From Meiothermus sp. CFH 77666 (GTDB lineage Bacteria > Deinococcota > Deinococci > Deinococcales > Thermaceae), in the NCBI RefSeq assembly GCF_017497985.1, contig NZ_JAGDFV010000003.1, forward strand, positions 1-64,000: a DNA stretch of 64,000 bases, read 5' to 3'. The notes beneath the pieces were generated by a model. It made no database searches. It worked only from the letters and a program-made list of their open reading frames with translations, and was not told the origin of the DNA. This document shows positions 7,058-16,167 of the stretch, piece after piece (within the stretch, counting starts at the first letter, position 1; the number at the start of each line of letters is the position of its first letter). Made by a program: the position numbers and the translations under genes.

Positions 7058-8644
7058 CTATCGGCCCTGATGCAGGGCTTCCCCGATGCGCCTTCGGGCG
7101 GCCTCGAGCAAAGCCGGGTCGCGCTGCCAGTCGCGCATGCTGCGGGCCATCTCCTCGGCCACCGTGCCCACCCGCAAGCTCAGGCCCCGCTCACCCAGGA
7201 GCTTCAAGTACTCGTAGTCTTCGATGCCGTCGCGCAGCCACTTGGCCCGGATGGAGGGCACAATGGAGCCGGGCAAACCCACCTCTCGACCTGGGTAGAA
7301 CCACAACCCATCGCCGTTATAGGCCCGGCCTGCGTTGAAGTAGCGCACATCTGTCCAGGGGTCTTGGCCCCGGCTGGTATCGTAAAAATCGGCGGCCCAG
7401 CCCAGGATGCCGCTGAAGCCCAGGTTGTAGGCCAAAAAGCCACTGGAAATGCGCCAGTTGAGCGGGCTATAGTCCAGCAGCCACTGGGGGGCATAAGGGG
7501 TTTTGCGGTTGAGCAGCGCGGTGTAGTACCAGAAGCTGCTGCCTTTGGCCTGGGCAGCTTCCCAGATTCTGGTGCGCCGGGCTTCTTCGTACATCTCGGC
7601 ATTGATGGCGAAGATGTCTACCAGGGGCCTGCCGTTGCCATCCTCGAGCAGCTCGGGGCGGGGGTGCAGGGTGCTCAGGTGCAGAACGTTGGCGGCTCGC
7701 AGGTTATTCGCCCAGGCCCGGATCTCGGGTAGCAGGTTGTTGGGGCAGACGTCGAGCTCGTCGAAGGCGAAATTGTAAATGGGCACGTCAGACTGACGGG
7801 CCGCGCGGGCTGCAGCCAGTTCGGCCACCGGGGGCGCAGGCCGGGCCCGGCAGGTCTGGGCGTTGGCCCCGCTCCAGAAGCCCAGGTCAATGCTGTTGAG
7901 GCCATAGTCGTTTACCAACTCCCGCACCTCAGAAGGCTCGACCCTTCCGGGCATCAGGCGGTGTTTGAGCAGCTCGAGGCGGGCGGCTTTGGTCTTGGTG
8001 TTCCACAAGGGCACAAAGGAGAGCAGGCTGGGGCGCTGGGGCAGTTCGAAGTTCCAGACCGTCAGGCGGAAGGAACCCTCCAGGGTGCCGTTCTGGGCGG
8101 TGACGCGGTAGGTGCCGCTGTACTGGCCCGGCACTGCATTGCGCGGTACCGATACGTCCACCCAGAACGGCTGGTTGCGCCCAGGGTTCACATCGACCGG
8201 GATGGCCTTGAACCGTCCGCCTGGGGCGCTGAAGGGAATCAGGGCATCGGGATACCAGCCCGCGCCTTGCGAACGGTTGGGGTCTTCCAGACTGGGGCTG
8301 GGCTCCCAGACCTGTACGTAGTGCTGGCGGTAAAGGGTGAGGTGGTTCTGGCCGATAACCGCGCCCCCCGGCCCGCGCAGGTCGGAAACTTCCATGCTGG
8401 CCGCCTTGACGCCCTTGGGGCCCCCAAGCACAATCTGAAACGACTCGGTCTCGCCCCTGGCCGCGAACAGCTCGAGGGACTGGTTGGGCCGGGCGGGGTC
8501 TTCGGGGCGGATGCGCTCCAGGGAACCGGTGGCCCAGACCTGCATGGGCCCCTTGGGGTCAATTTCCACCACCGGCGCAGGGCAGGCGGTCAGGAAGCCC
8601 AACAAAAGCAGTAAGAGCAAAAATTGCCATGCACGAAACCGCAT
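7058..8644 (-). CDS. Lipoprotein with DUF4091 / GH123-like glycoside hydrolase architecture
   Basis: A 528-residue protein with a lipoprotein signal peptide; the lipobox is LTAC with Cys21. The N-terminal half is beta-sandwich-like (ESFQIVLGGPKG, PFWVDVSVPRNAVPGQYSGTY) and the C-terminal half resembles the DUF4091 TIM-barrel group, ending in the typical GIEDYEYLKLL motif. Related GH123 enzymes act on beta-N-acetylgalactosaminides, but the substrate here is unknown. A GGAGG ribosome site precedes the ATG. Probably anchored at the cell surface or periplasm. Confidence 0.72.
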   Translation of the reverse strand: MRFRAWQFLLLLLLLGFLTACPAPVVEIDPKGPMQVWATGSLERIRPEDPARPNQSLELFAARGETESFQIVLGGPKGVKAASMEVSDLRGPGGAVIGQNHLTLYRQHYVQVWEPSPSLEDPNRSQGAGWYPDALIPFSAPGGRFKAIPVDVNPGRNQPFWVDVSVPRNAVPGQYSGTYRVTAQNGTLEGSFRLTVWNFELPQRPSLLSFVPLWNTKTKAARLELLKHRLMPGRVEPSEVRELVNDYGLNSIDLGFWSGANAQTCRARPAPPVAELAAARAARQSDVPIYNFAFDELDVCPNNLLPEIRAWANNLRAANVLHLSTLHPRPELLEDGNGRPLVDIFAINAEMYEEARRTRIWEAAQAKGSSFWYYTALLNRKTPYAPQWLLDYSPLNWRISSGFLAYNLGFSGILGWAADFYDTSRGQDPWTDVRYFNAGRAYNGDGLWFYPGREVGLPGSIVPSIRAKWLRDGIEDYEYLKLLGERGLSLRVGTVAEEMARSMRDWQRDPALLEAARRRIGEALHQGR

Positions 8645-8742
8645 GGCCTCCAGTGTAGGCCGCTGGGATCATGAGAACGGTGCGCTCCGACCATTTCGAG
8701 GAGCATTATCCCGTGTTCTGGCTCGAGGACTGGCTTGAGATG

Positions 8743-9738
8743 CTACCCCCCAATCCCGATCATCACCCGCTCGCGCAAGGTAGGGAGGGTGTTGCCAAAC
8801 GCAGGCTTGCGGTCAGTAGCCAGCAGAATGGCATCTACCAGCGCCTCGACCGGGTTGGGAGCCACGAAGGCCCAGGCGATGTCCATCTCCAGGTCGGTGA
8901 GCAAGCAGGGGCGAATTTTTTTGTCGGAGGTCAGGCGCAAGCGGGAGCACTTGGAGCAGAAAGGCTCGGCTACCGGGTTGATGAAGCCGATACTGCCGAC
9001 CGCTCCGGGTATCTTGTAGACCCGTGCGGGAGCGGTGGGGTCGTGGTCTACCTTCTCCAGCGGGCCGAAGTGGGCCTCGATTATGGCTTTGGTCTCGGCT
9101 CCGGCGATGAAGCGCTGCCGGTACAGTTCGGGGTTGGAGTTGTCGAGGTGCATGTACTCCAAAAAGCGCACCTCCAGCGGCTTGTCCAGCGTGAGCGAGG
9201 CCAGGGGAATTACCTCCCCGTCGTTCATACCCCGGATCATCACCGCGTTGATTTTGACCGGGTGCAGCCCCAGTTCCCAGGCGGTTTCGATGGCGTCCCA
9301 GACCTTCTCGACCTGCCCGCCCCGGGTCATGGCTTTGAAGACCTCGGGGGTTACAGCGTCCATCGAGAGGTTAATGCGTTTGAGTCCGGCAGCCGCCAGT
9401 TCCCTGGCCTTGCGTTTGAACAACAGGCCGTTGGTGGTGATGGCAATGTCCGGAATGCCCAGTTCGTGAGCCACGGCAATCATCTGGGGCAGTTCTTTGC
9501 GCACCAGCGGCTCGCCTCCGGTAAAGCGCACCGACTCGAGGCCCAGCATCTGCATGGCCTCGAGGAAGTGGCGGGTATCCTCTACCGAAATCGTGCCGGG
9601 GGGTTCCGACTGCTCCCAACCCAGCGGATGGCAGTACAGGCAGTGCAGGTTGCAGCGCGGCGTGACCGAAAGCCGCAGGTCTTTGATGAGGCGCCCGTAG
9701 TTGTCCAGTAGTTTCACTGTACCTACCCCGTGTTGCAT
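8743..9738 (-). CDS. moaA: GTP 3',8-cyclase (molybdenum cofactor biosynthesis)
   Basis: A 331-residue radical SAM enzyme that starts molybdopterin synthesis from GTP. The N-terminal cluster motif CNLHCLYC and the C-terminal second cluster CSKCSRLRL with the later PCLL Cys are present, as is the terminal Gly-Gly needed for activity. RFTGGEPLVRKEL is the SAM-binding segment. ATG at 9738 gives extra residues before KLLDNYGR; a GTG seven codons later is an alternative. No other moa gene is nearby. It ends about 100 bp after the lipoprotein gene start, so the two may be separate units. Confidence 0.92.
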   Translation of the reverse strand: MQHGVGTVKLLDNYGRLIKDLRLSVTPRCNLHCLYCHPLGWEQSEPPGTISVEDTRHFLEAMQMLGLESVRFTGGEPLVRKELPQMIAVAHELGIPDIAITTNGLLFKRKARELAAAGLKRINLSMDAVTPEVFKAMTRGGQVEKVWDAIETAWELGLHPVKINAVMIRGMNDGEVIPLASLTLDKPLEVRFLEYMHLDNSNPELYRQRFIAGAETKAIIEAHFGPLEKVDHDPTAPARVYKIPGAVGSIGFINPVAEPFCSKCSRLRLTSDKKIRPCLLTDLEMDIAWAFVAPNPVEALVDAILLATDRKPAFGNTLPTLRERVMIGIGG

Positions 9739-9753
9739 ATTCTAGCAACACGG

Positions 9754-10145
9754 TTAGCCTAAGGTACAGGGCAGGTTACAAATATCCCTGAAGTTGTCTA
9801 GGCTCTTGTCATATACACCCCTACCCCGATAACCACCGGTACAGGCCCACACAAACCGATAGAGGGTGGCCTGTGCCGGCAGGGCCCGACCACTGGCCCG
9901 CCGATCCAGGCCCAGACTGAGCAGCCAATCCCGCTGATCCTGCACCCACTGGGCAATCGCCAGCAGGTTGGTGCGTCCACTCCCCAGCCCCATCAGCACC
10001 AGCATGAACAACAAGCGCCAATCGTAGGTGGTGTTGTGGGCTCGCAGATCGGGTACTTCCATCAGGTAGGGAATCGGGCTGGGAATCTGTATGGTCACCT
10101 TCATGCAGAATGTGATAAAAGCCTGTGAAGTTGTCGAGGGCCTAG
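9754..10145 (-). mobile_element. Truncated ISAs1-like insertion sequence (5' end only)
   Basis: An ATG at 10104 opens a 116-residue frame with the N-terminal domain of ISAs1/H-repeat-type transposases (PYLMEVPDLRAHNTTYDWRLLFMLVLMGLGSGRTNLLAIAQWVQDQ). The DDE catalytic region is missing. The motif TGAAGTTGTCGAGG at 10121-10134 looks like the IS terminal repeat, and a near-copy, TGAAGTTGTCTAGG, lies at the other edge (9790-9803) in the same orientation, not inverted. The remnant is therefore a deletion product and cannot transpose by itself. Confidence 0.7.
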
Positions 10146-10278
10146 CGTCAGGGTTGAAGACTTCACTGTCGTTAGAGATCGAAGATCAACGGTACGATCC
10201 TTTTCAGCTTTGGGCATTCGGCAACTTTTTCCAACCCCATCCACACTCCCTCGAGCCAAACCGAACTAAGCTGAAGCC

Positions 10279-10683
10279 ATGAAGGTCATCGTGCTGTTTG
10301 ATGGCGTGTGCAATTTATGCAACCGCACCGTGCAGTTCATCATTCGCCATGACCCATCGGGGCGTTTCCGGTTCGCTTCGCAGCAGTCCGAGGTTGGGCA
10401 GAAACTGCTGGCCCAGCACAACATTCCCATTTCGCAGGCCCTGGCCGACAGTGTGGTGGTGCTGGAGGGCGATAAGGTCTGGCTCGAGTCAGACGCGGTG
10501 TTTCACATCCTCTACCGGCTGGGCGGTGTCTGGCGCATCCCTGCGCTGCTCTGGTTTTTACCCAAGCGACTGCGGGACTGGGTTTACCGTAGGGTGACAA
10601 AAAACCGCTACCGTGTGTTTGGCAAGCTCGAGCGCTGTATGGTGCCCACCCCAGAACTCAAACAGCGCTTCCTGGATGCATAA
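10279..10683 (+). CDS. DCC family protein (DUF393), thiol-disulfide oxidoreductase-like
   Basis: A 134-residue protein starting with the family signature VLFDGVCNLCNRTVQFI, which holds the CxxC pair, and followed by DPSGRFRFASQQS. Members are predicted redox proteins of unknown substrate. The C-terminal part is basic with a hydrophobic ALLWFLPKRLRDWVYRR segment that may touch the membrane. No strong ribosome site is seen. Confidence 0.85.
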   Translation: MKVIVLFDGVCNLCNRTVQFIIRHDPSGRFRFASQQSEVGQKLLAQHNIPISQALADSVVVLEGDKVWLESDAVFHILYRLGGVWRIPALLWFLPKRLRDWVYRRVTKNRYRVFGKLERCMVPTPELKQRFLDA

Positions 10684-10714
10684 GCCAGAGATGCTCGAGT
10701 GCAAATCCATACCC

Positions 10715-10744
10715 GCCATCGGCTATGAGCTATAGACCATCGGC
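10715..10744. repeat. Iterated GGCTAT-type intergenic tract
   Basis: Contains CATCGGCTATGAGCTATAG followed by ACCATCGGCC. Almost the same words occur at 24927-24977 and 28882-28912, always between genes. Confidence 0.5.
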
Positions 10745-10805
10745 CTTCTTTAAGCTTTCTGCTCAACCGGTGGTACAAAACCGAACTGTGGCGTAGCCTG
10801 GGGGT

Positions 10806-11633
10806 ATGGCCGATTGCAAACGCTTTGGCTTGGCCCTGGGGGGTGGAGGGGCCAGGGGGTATGCCCACATTGGGGTGATGCGGATCCTGGAGCGGGAGGG
10901 GTTTCGGCCCAGCGCGATTGCCGGAACCAGCATGGGCAGCCTGATGGGGGCCATGTTTGCCAGCGGACACACCGCCGACGAAGTGCAGGAACTCCTCTCA
11001 CAAACCTCCTTCTGGCGCTTTCTGGACTGGAACCCCTTGAGCGACATGCTCAACTACAGCGAGCTGGTGCGCTTTCTGGAGCCCCACATTCCCCGCCAGA
11101 TGGAGGAGTTTCCCATTCCCTTTGGCATCACCGCCACCGACCTGATCACCGGCACCGAGGTCTATTTTCGCCAGGGGGATGTCTTCCAGGCCATTCGGGC
11201 TTCCATAGCCTATCCGGGGGCCATCAACCCCATCTGGGTGGGGCATCAGCTCCTGGCCGATGGGGGCATCCTGAACCAGATTCCGGTAGACCTGGTGCGC
11301 TTTTTGGGTTCCGAACGGGTCATTGCGGTGGATGTGACCCCCCTCGAGGTCTTGCGTGAACAGCCCCACAAGAAAAGCTGGTGGGAACAGATTTTCCGCC
11401 GGGGCATTGACGCCAACCCCATTCAGAACGTGTACCGGGCCATCGAGATCATGCAGATTCGGCTGGCCGAGGTCAAGCTGGCGGTATCGCGCCCCGACCT
11501 GGTGCTACGGCCCAAGCTCGAGGGCATCGGGCTATTCAGCTTCCAGCAGCTCGAGCAGGCCATCCAGGACGGAGAGGCGGCAGCCCTGGGCAGGCTCGAG
11601 GAAATAAGAGAATTGCTGGCTATCGAGGCTTGA
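10806..11633 (+). CDS. Patatin-like phospholipase (RssA family)
   Basis: A 275-residue serine hydrolase. It shows the oxyanion motif GGGGARGYAHIGVM at the start, the nucleophile elbow GTSMG, and the catalytic Asp in DGGI. The family hydrolyses acyl esters of lipids; the substrate is unknown. No signal peptide. The 3' end overlaps the convergent pyrD gene by 14 bp. A -10-like TAGCCT lies 6 nt before the ATG. Confidence 0.87.
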   Translation: MADCKRFGLALGGGGARGYAHIGVMRILEREGFRPSAIAGTSMGSLMGAMFASGHTADEVQELLSQTSFWRFLDWNPLSDMLNYSELVRFLEPHIPRQMEEFPIPFGITATDLITGTEVYFRQGDVFQAIRASIAYPGAINPIWVGHQLLADGGILNQIPVDLVRFLGSERVIAVDVTPLEVLREQPHKKSWWEQIFRRGIDANPIQNVYRAIEIMQIRLAEVKLAVSRPDLVLRPKLEGIGLFSFQQLEQAIQDGEAAALGRLEEIRELLAIEA

Positions 11634-12684
11634 GCGCAGAGAGCGTCTGGATGCCTTCGCGCTCCATTCTTTCCAGCAGCCCCCGGCACAGCTTTTTCAT
11701 CATCAGGGGCCCTTCGTAAACGAAGCCGGTGTACACCTGCACCAGGCTGGCTCCGCTCGAGAGCCGCTCCCACACATCCGCTGCGCTAAAAATGCCCCCC
11801 ACCGAGATAATCGGCAAACGGCCCTGCAGCCCGGTGTGCAGGTACCGGAGTACCTCGAGCGAGCGTGCCCCGAGCGGCCGGCCCGAAAGTCCGCCGGCCT
11901 CGTCTGTGGGCGTGGTCAGCCCTGCGCGGCTGGTGGTGGTGTTGGTGGCGATAAGCCCGGAAAGCCGGTACTGCTCCACCAGCGCCAGAATCTCGTCTAT
12001 CTGCGTCCAGGTCAGGTCGGGCGCAATTTTGAGCAGCAAGGGTTTGTGGCCCTGCACGAAGCCCACCAGCGCCGCGAGCAGCTCTTCCAGCCGGTCTTTG
12101 TCCTGCAAGGCCCGCAGCCCCGGCGTGTTGGGCGAGCTGACGTTAACAACAAAGTAATCGCCATAGGGCCAGAGGACAGACAGGCTTTGCAGATAGTCCT
12201 TCGGGGCTTCTTCCAGGGGGGTCAGTTTCGACTTCCCCAGGTTGATGCCCAGGGGCACCGGGAGCTTGCCGAAGGTCTGCTGTAAGCGCTTCAACCGGGC
12301 CGCAATGGCCTCGGCTCCTTCGTTGTTGAAGCCCATGCGGTTGATCAGGGCCTGATCCTGGGGCAGCCGGAAAAGGCGGGGTTTGTCGTTGCCCGGCTGA
12401 GGCAGCGCCGTCACTGACCCAATCTCCACATGCCCAAACCCCAGCGCAGGCCAGGCCCGTACCGCCACTGCGTTTTTGTCGAAGCCCGCCGCCAGCCCGA
12501 TGGGGTTGGGAAAGCGCAGGCCAAACGCCTGCACCTGAAGGCGCTCATCCTGCACCGAGCAGAGCCGCCGCACCAGCTCCAGGCTGGGCCCCCGTTGCCC
12601 CAGCCAGGCCAGGCCGTGCATCACCCGCTCGTGGATGGCCTCGGGGTCCTGGCGGAACAGCCAGGGCCTGAACAGTTCGTACAC
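11620..12684 (-). CDS. pyrD: Dihydroorotate dehydrogenase (quinone), class 2
   Basis: A 354-residue flavoprotein that oxidises dihydroorotate to orotate in pyrimidine synthesis and passes electrons to quinone at the membrane. The N-terminal helix extension (YELFRPWLFRQDPEAIHERVMHGL) marks class 2. GFGHVEIGSVTALPQPGNDKPRLFRL, NVSSPNTPGLRALQ with the active-site Ser, and IISVGGIFSAADVWERLSSGASLVQVYTGFVYEGP are the FMN and catalytic segments. The start is GTG with TATCCT 6 nt before it, which indicates a leaderless mRNA. Confidence 0.93.
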   Translation of the reverse strand: MYELFRPWLFRQDPEAIHERVMHGLAWLGQRGPSLELVRRLCSVQDERLQVQAFGLRFPNPIGLAAGFDKNAVAVRAWPALGFGHVEIGSVTALPQPGNDKPRLFRLPQDQALINRMGFNNEGAEAIAARLKRLQQTFGKLPVPLGINLGKSKLTPLEEAPKDYLQSLSVLWPYGDYFVVNVSSPNTPGLRALQDKDRLEELLAALVGFVQGHKPLLLKIAPDLTWTQIDEILALVEQYRLSGLIATNTTTSRAGLTTPTDEAGGLSGRPLGARSLEVLRYLHTGLQGRLPIISVGGIFSAADVWERLSSGASLVQVYTGFVYEGPLMMKKLCRGLLERMEREGIQTLSALKPR

Positions 12685-12690
12685 GGAGAA

Positions 12691-12696
12691 AGGATA
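12691..12696 (-). promoter_or_regulatory. Leaderless -10 box for pyrD
   Basis: On the minus strand TATCCT lies 6 nt before the GTG start, a spacing that puts transcription start at the start codon. Confidence 0.45.
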
Positions 12697-12777
12697 GCAG
12701 GGGAGGAGCGTTGTGGGGGAGAGGAGAAGGGCAAAAGGGACTGAAGACAGTCCCCTGTGCCCTGCCCCCTGAGCCCT

Positions 12778-13962
12778 CTATCTGTACTGTGCCAGCAGGT
12801 TCTTGGCGATGATGACCTTCAGCACCTCGCTGGTGCCCTCGCCAATGCGGGTCAGGCGGGCGTCGCGCCAGTAGCGCTCGACCGGGTACTCCTTGATGTA
12901 GCCGTAGCCGCCCAGAATCTGGATGGCCTCGTCGCAGGCCCGCACCCCTACCTCCGAGGCAAAGAGCTTGGCCTGGGCGGCAGCCTGGCCAAAGGGCCTG
13001 CCGGCGTCGCGCAGCTCGGCGGCCTTGAGGTACAAAAGGCGTGCGGCCTCGAGTTCGGTGGCCATCTCGGCCAGCTTGTGCGAGACAGCCTGGAACTCGG
13101 CGATGGGCCTGCCAAACTGCTCACGCTCGAGGGCATATTTGGCCGCGAACTCCAGAGCGGCCCGCCCCAGCCCCACCGCCATGGCGGCGATGCCGATGCG
13201 GCCTCCCTCCAGTACCTTCATCACGTCGTAGAAGCCCTTGCCCCGCTCGCCCAGCAGGGCTTCTTTGGGCAGGTGAAGATCCTCGAAAATTAGTTGAGCG
13301 GTGTCGGAGGCGTTCAGCCCGAGCTTTTTTTCCTTGCGCCCGATGCGCAAGCCCGGAATGGGCGCCTCGAACACCAGCGCCGAGAGCCCCAGGTGCTTCT
13401 TCTCTTCGCTGGGTGCGGCGTCGGTACGGGCGTTGACCACATAGATGCCTGCCACCGACCCCTGGGTGATGAACTGCTTGGAGCCATTCAGCACCCAGCC
13501 CGAAGCAGTTTCCTCGGCCTTGGTGCGCATGGCGGCGGCATCAGAGCCGCTGCCGGGTTCGGTCAGACCCCAGGCCCCCAGCACCTCCCCGGAGGCCAGC
13601 CGGGGCAGGAATTGCCGCTTCTGCTGCTCGTTGCCGGCCAGCAGGATGTGGCCGATACAGAGGCTGTTGTGTGAGGCTACCGTCAGGGCTAAGGAGCCAT
13701 CTGCAGCGGCAATTTCTTCGATGATGCGGGCAAAAATGCGCGTTGAGAGCCCGGCCCCGCCGTACTGCTCGGGTACCTGGGCCCCCATGACCCCCATCTC
13801 GCCCAGCTTTTTCACAATCTCAAAGGGAAACGCCCCCGTCTCATCGCGCTCGGTGGCGGTGGGGGCTACCTCGGCTTGCAGGAAATCCCGCAGCGCACCG
13901 ATAATCTGGCGCTCCTCGCTATCTAGCTCGAACCACAAGTTCTGGGGGCGGTCTGCGATCAT
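12778..13962 (-). CDS. Acyl-CoA dehydrogenase
   Basis: A 394-residue FAD enzyme of the acyl-CoA dehydrogenase family that makes a 2,3-trans double bond and passes electrons to ETF. The FAD-binding motif [15 protein letters not shown], the [19 protein letters not shown] helix and the C-terminal [25 protein letters not shown] segment with the catalytic Glu region are present. Substrate chain length cannot be told. A paralogue lies at 26225-27370 next to the ETF genes. Confidence 0.92.
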   Translation of the reverse strand: MIADRPQNLWFELDSEERQIIGALRDFLQAEVAPTATERDETGAFPFEIVKKLGEMGVMGAQVPEQYGGAGLSTRIFARIIEEIAAADGSLALTVASHNSLCIGHILLAGNEQQKRQFLPRLASGEVLGAWGLTEPGSGSDAAAMRTKAEETASGWVLNGSKQFITQGSVAGIYVVNARTDAAPSEEKKHLGLSALVFEAPIPGLRIGRKEKKLGLNASDTAQLIFEDLHLPKEALLGERGKGFYDVMKVLEGGRIGIAAMAVGLGRAALEFAAKYALEREQFGRPIAEFQAVSHKLAEMATELEAARLLYLKAAELRDAGRPFGQAAAQAKLFASEVGVRACDEAIQILGGYGYIKEYPVERYWRDARLTRIGEGTSEVLKVIIAKNLLAQYR

Positions 13963-14145
13963 TTGGAACTCCTCCGTGTTTTCAATATATCATTTTTTTT
14001 ATTTGGTGTTGGAAATGCGTTACAAAATAGAGGATGAGTTCGTGATGAATTGAAGATCAGATGATATAGTGAAGCATCGTGAATCCCCCACAGCTTTAGT
14101 ACACTTGTGTAAAGGGATTTCGTGTCGTTTCGGAGGAACGCTTGA

Positions 14146-14535
14146 ATGGAGCTTGAAGCCGGTGCAATCGTAGAAGGTCGCGTCACGCGAATCATGGAGT
14201 TTGGGGCTTTTATCGAGTTTCCCACGGGGGAATCGGGACTGGTGCACATCTCGCAGATAGCCCACGAGTTTGTCAAGAACATCCGCGACCACCTGAATGA
14301 AGGCGATGTGGTCTCGGTGCTGGTGCTGGGCCGCGACGATAAGGGTCGCCTCGACCTCTCCATCAAGGAGCTCACCCCGGCCCCCGTTGAGCCCCCCCGG
14401 CCCAAGCGCTTGCCCCGCCAGGCTCCCGAGTTTGAAAACAAACTCAAAAGCTTTCTGCGCGGCTCAGGGGGTTTTGGTGGCGGTGGCGGCAGCAAAAAGC
14501 CGGGGGGTGGAAAGGGCGGGCGCAAGCGCCGCTAA
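14146..14535 (+). CDS. S1 RNA-binding domain protein (YugI/GSP13-like)
   Basis: A 129-residue protein. Residues 3-75 are a single S1 domain (GAIVEGRVTRIMEFGAFIEFPTGESGLVHISQIA). The tail is a Gly-rich, Lys/Arg-rich run likely to be disordered and to bind RNA. Homologues associate with ribosomes or act as stress proteins. GGAGGAACG precedes the ATG, and a short palindrome, TACACTTGTGTA, lies about 40 nt upstream. Confidence 0.85.
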   Translation: MELEAGAIVEGRVTRIMEFGAFIEFPTGESGLVHISQIAHEFVKNIRDHLNEGDVVSVLVLGRDDKGRLDLSIKELTPAPVEPPRPKRLPRQAPEFENKLKSFLRGSGGFGGGGGSKKPGGGKGGRKRR

Positions 14536-14607
14536 GGCGCTGGTGCATGGGTCTCGACTGATGACCAGGCCGCTGACCATGTTGTAATGAAAAACCAAAG
14601 CGGGTTT

Positions 14608-14705
14608 ATCGCGCTTTTTACAGACGTGGCCGCCCATCCAGGCGGTCACTGTTCTGTTCAGGACAAGGTTTTCTTGTAGTCGGGTGGCTCAAAATATGGG
14701 CCAGC
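14608..14705 (-). repeat. Palindromic dispersed element, short form, copy R3
   Basis: Read on the minus strand it contains TTGTCCTGAACAGAACAGTG, then GGATGGGCGGCCACGTCTGT and a GCGC end. It lies between the S1 gene and the end of fabI. The rest of 14536-14748 shows no gene. Confidence 0.75.
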
Positions 14706-14748
14706 CCCGTTTCTTTTCGATTCGTTCTTGCATGGTTTGCAATGAAGA

Positions 14749-15543
14749 TCAGGCTCCTTCTTCATCAAAGCTCATGCCCATGATGCTGTAACCTGCATCC
14801 ACGTACACCGTCTGACCGGTGGTTCCGCTGGACAGGGGAGAGAGCAGATACAGGCCCAGATTGCCCACCTCCTCGTGGGTAATCATGCGCCCCAGGGGGG
14901 CGGTGGCGTGGTACTTGGCGACCATCTTGCGAAAGCCGGGAATGCTCATGGCCGCCACGGTACGGATGGCCCCCGCGCTGACCGCATTGACCCGGATGTT
15001 CTTCTTTCCCAATTCGTAAGCCAGATAGCGCACGCTGGCTTCCAGGGCGGCCTTGGCAATGCCCATCACGTTGTATTTGGGCACCACCTTCTCGGAAGCG
15101 TAGTAGGTCAGGGTGATTAGGCTGCCCCCCTCACGCAAGAGCGGCTCGGCTTGGCGGGCTACCGCCACCAGTGAGTAGGCCGAAACTTGCAGGGCGGTGT
15201 TCCAGTCGGCGGCGGTGGTGTCAATAAAACGCCCTTCCATGGCTGCACGGGGCGCAAAAGCAATGGAGTGCACCAGATAATCCAGCCCCCCCCAGGCGCT
15301 CCCCAGGTCGGCGAACATGGCCTTGAGGGCGGTCTCATCGGTCACGTCTACCTGGTACAGGCGCTGGTTGGGCCGGCCTGCGGTCAATTTTTCCAGCTTT
15401 TCGCGCAGCCGCTCTCCTTGATAGCTAAAGGCCACTTCAGCGCCTGCAGCATGCAGTTTTTCGGCAATGGCCCAGCCCAGACTGTGCTCATTGGTCACGC
15501 CCATCACCAGGGCTTTCTTACCAGATAAGTCAATGGAGACCAT
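14749..15543 (-). CDS. fabI: Enoyl-[acyl-carrier-protein] reductase (NADH)
   Basis: A 264-residue short-chain dehydrogenase-like enzyme that performs the last reduction of each fatty-acid elongation cycle. GVTNEHSLGWAIA binds NAD, and the catalytic Tyr-x6-Lys of the FabI type is visible in TYYASEKVVPKYNVMGIAKAALE. VDAGYSIMGM near the C-terminus is typical. The gene is alone on its strand. Confidence 0.95.
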   Translation of the reverse strand: MVSIDLSGKKALVMGVTNEHSLGWAIAEKLHAAGAEVAFSYQGERLREKLEKLTAGRPNQRLYQVDVTDETALKAMFADLGSAWGGLDYLVHSIAFAPRAAMEGRFIDTTAADWNTALQVSAYSLVAVARQAEPLLREGGSLITLTYYASEKVVPKYNVMGIAKAALEASVRYLAYELGKKNIRVNAVSAGAIRTVAAMSIPGFRKMVAKYHATAPLGRMITHEEVGNLGLYLLSPLSSGTTGQTVYVDAGYSIMGMSFDEEGA

Positions 15544-15816
15544 AACCCCCGTATCTTACCCGTACCCCCTCGAGGCTTGCCAATCCTGTGGCGAGATGCC
15601 ACGCAATAATCCCACTCGTTTTTTTTGGAAAAGCGCTCCTTTGGCGGCTTTTCTACCTCTGAACCAATCCTCATAAAAACTCGCTACAATGCTGCATAGA
15701 ACGAGTAGTTTAGATTATTACCAATAGTGGGACATTTCTCACTACCGCCATTGATATTCGTCGGGCTATAAACATTTGATAAGGCTCGAGTGTCTTCCGG
15801 CACAAGGGAGGTAGAT

Positions 15817-16044
15817 ATGCAGACGCTGCAACAAGGGGTGGCAAATGTGGGAGGTATCCAGTGCGAGTGGGTTCCAGGCACCATGAACCAGGTCAAGGTT
15901 CACCTCCCAGGCCATGATGTACAGGTGACCCTCGAGCAGTTGCAACAGATTGCCGGGGTAGATGCCGTACACGAACTCTACCTCAAGGGTCTGATCTCCC
16001 TCCCCATGAGTAGCAAGCTGCGAGAAGCTTTCGATAAGGTCTAG
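15817..16044 (+). CDS. Small protein of unknown function
   Basis: A 75-residue protein chosen from ATG 15817 because GGGAGG lies 5 to 6 nt upstream; a GTG at 15790 is in frame but has no ribosome site. It is soluble, with a single Cys, and shows no family I recognise. The 273-bp gap before it (15544-15816) holds no gene; it has AT-rich patches that could serve as promoters. A terminator follows at 16066. Confidence 0.55.
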   Translation: MQTLQQGVANVGGIQCEWVPGTMNQVKVHLPGHDVQVTLEQLQQIAGVDAVHELYLKGLISLPMSSKLREAFDKV

Positions 16045-16065
16045 TGTCGAGACGATCCTTTCCAC

Positions 16066-16090
16066 GCGATCCTACGGGGTCGCATTTTTT
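16066..16090 (+). terminator. Rho-independent terminator after the 15817 gene
   Basis: GCGATCC and GGGTCGC pair (one G-U) around a TACG loop and are followed by ATTTTTT. Confidence 0.7.
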
Positions 16091-16131
16091 GCTTGACTAT
16101 AGGCAACCGATATGGCCTCGAGCTGCGGGCT

Positions 16132-16161
16132 TTGGTGTCTCCTGCTCCGGTTCGTTACAAT
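16132..16161 (+). promoter_or_regulatory. Leaderless promoter for the DinB-family gene
   Basis: TTGGTG (16132-16137), an 18-bp spacer and TACAAT (16156-16161), which ends 6 nt before ATG 16168. There is no ribosome site, so a leaderless mRNA is likely. Confidence 0.55.
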
Positions 16162-16167
16162 ACCCCC

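Noticed and set aside
8743-9753. A molybdenum-cofactor riboswitch before moaA
   Set aside because: The upstream region is short and runs into the IS remnant; no conserved Moco motif fold is visible.
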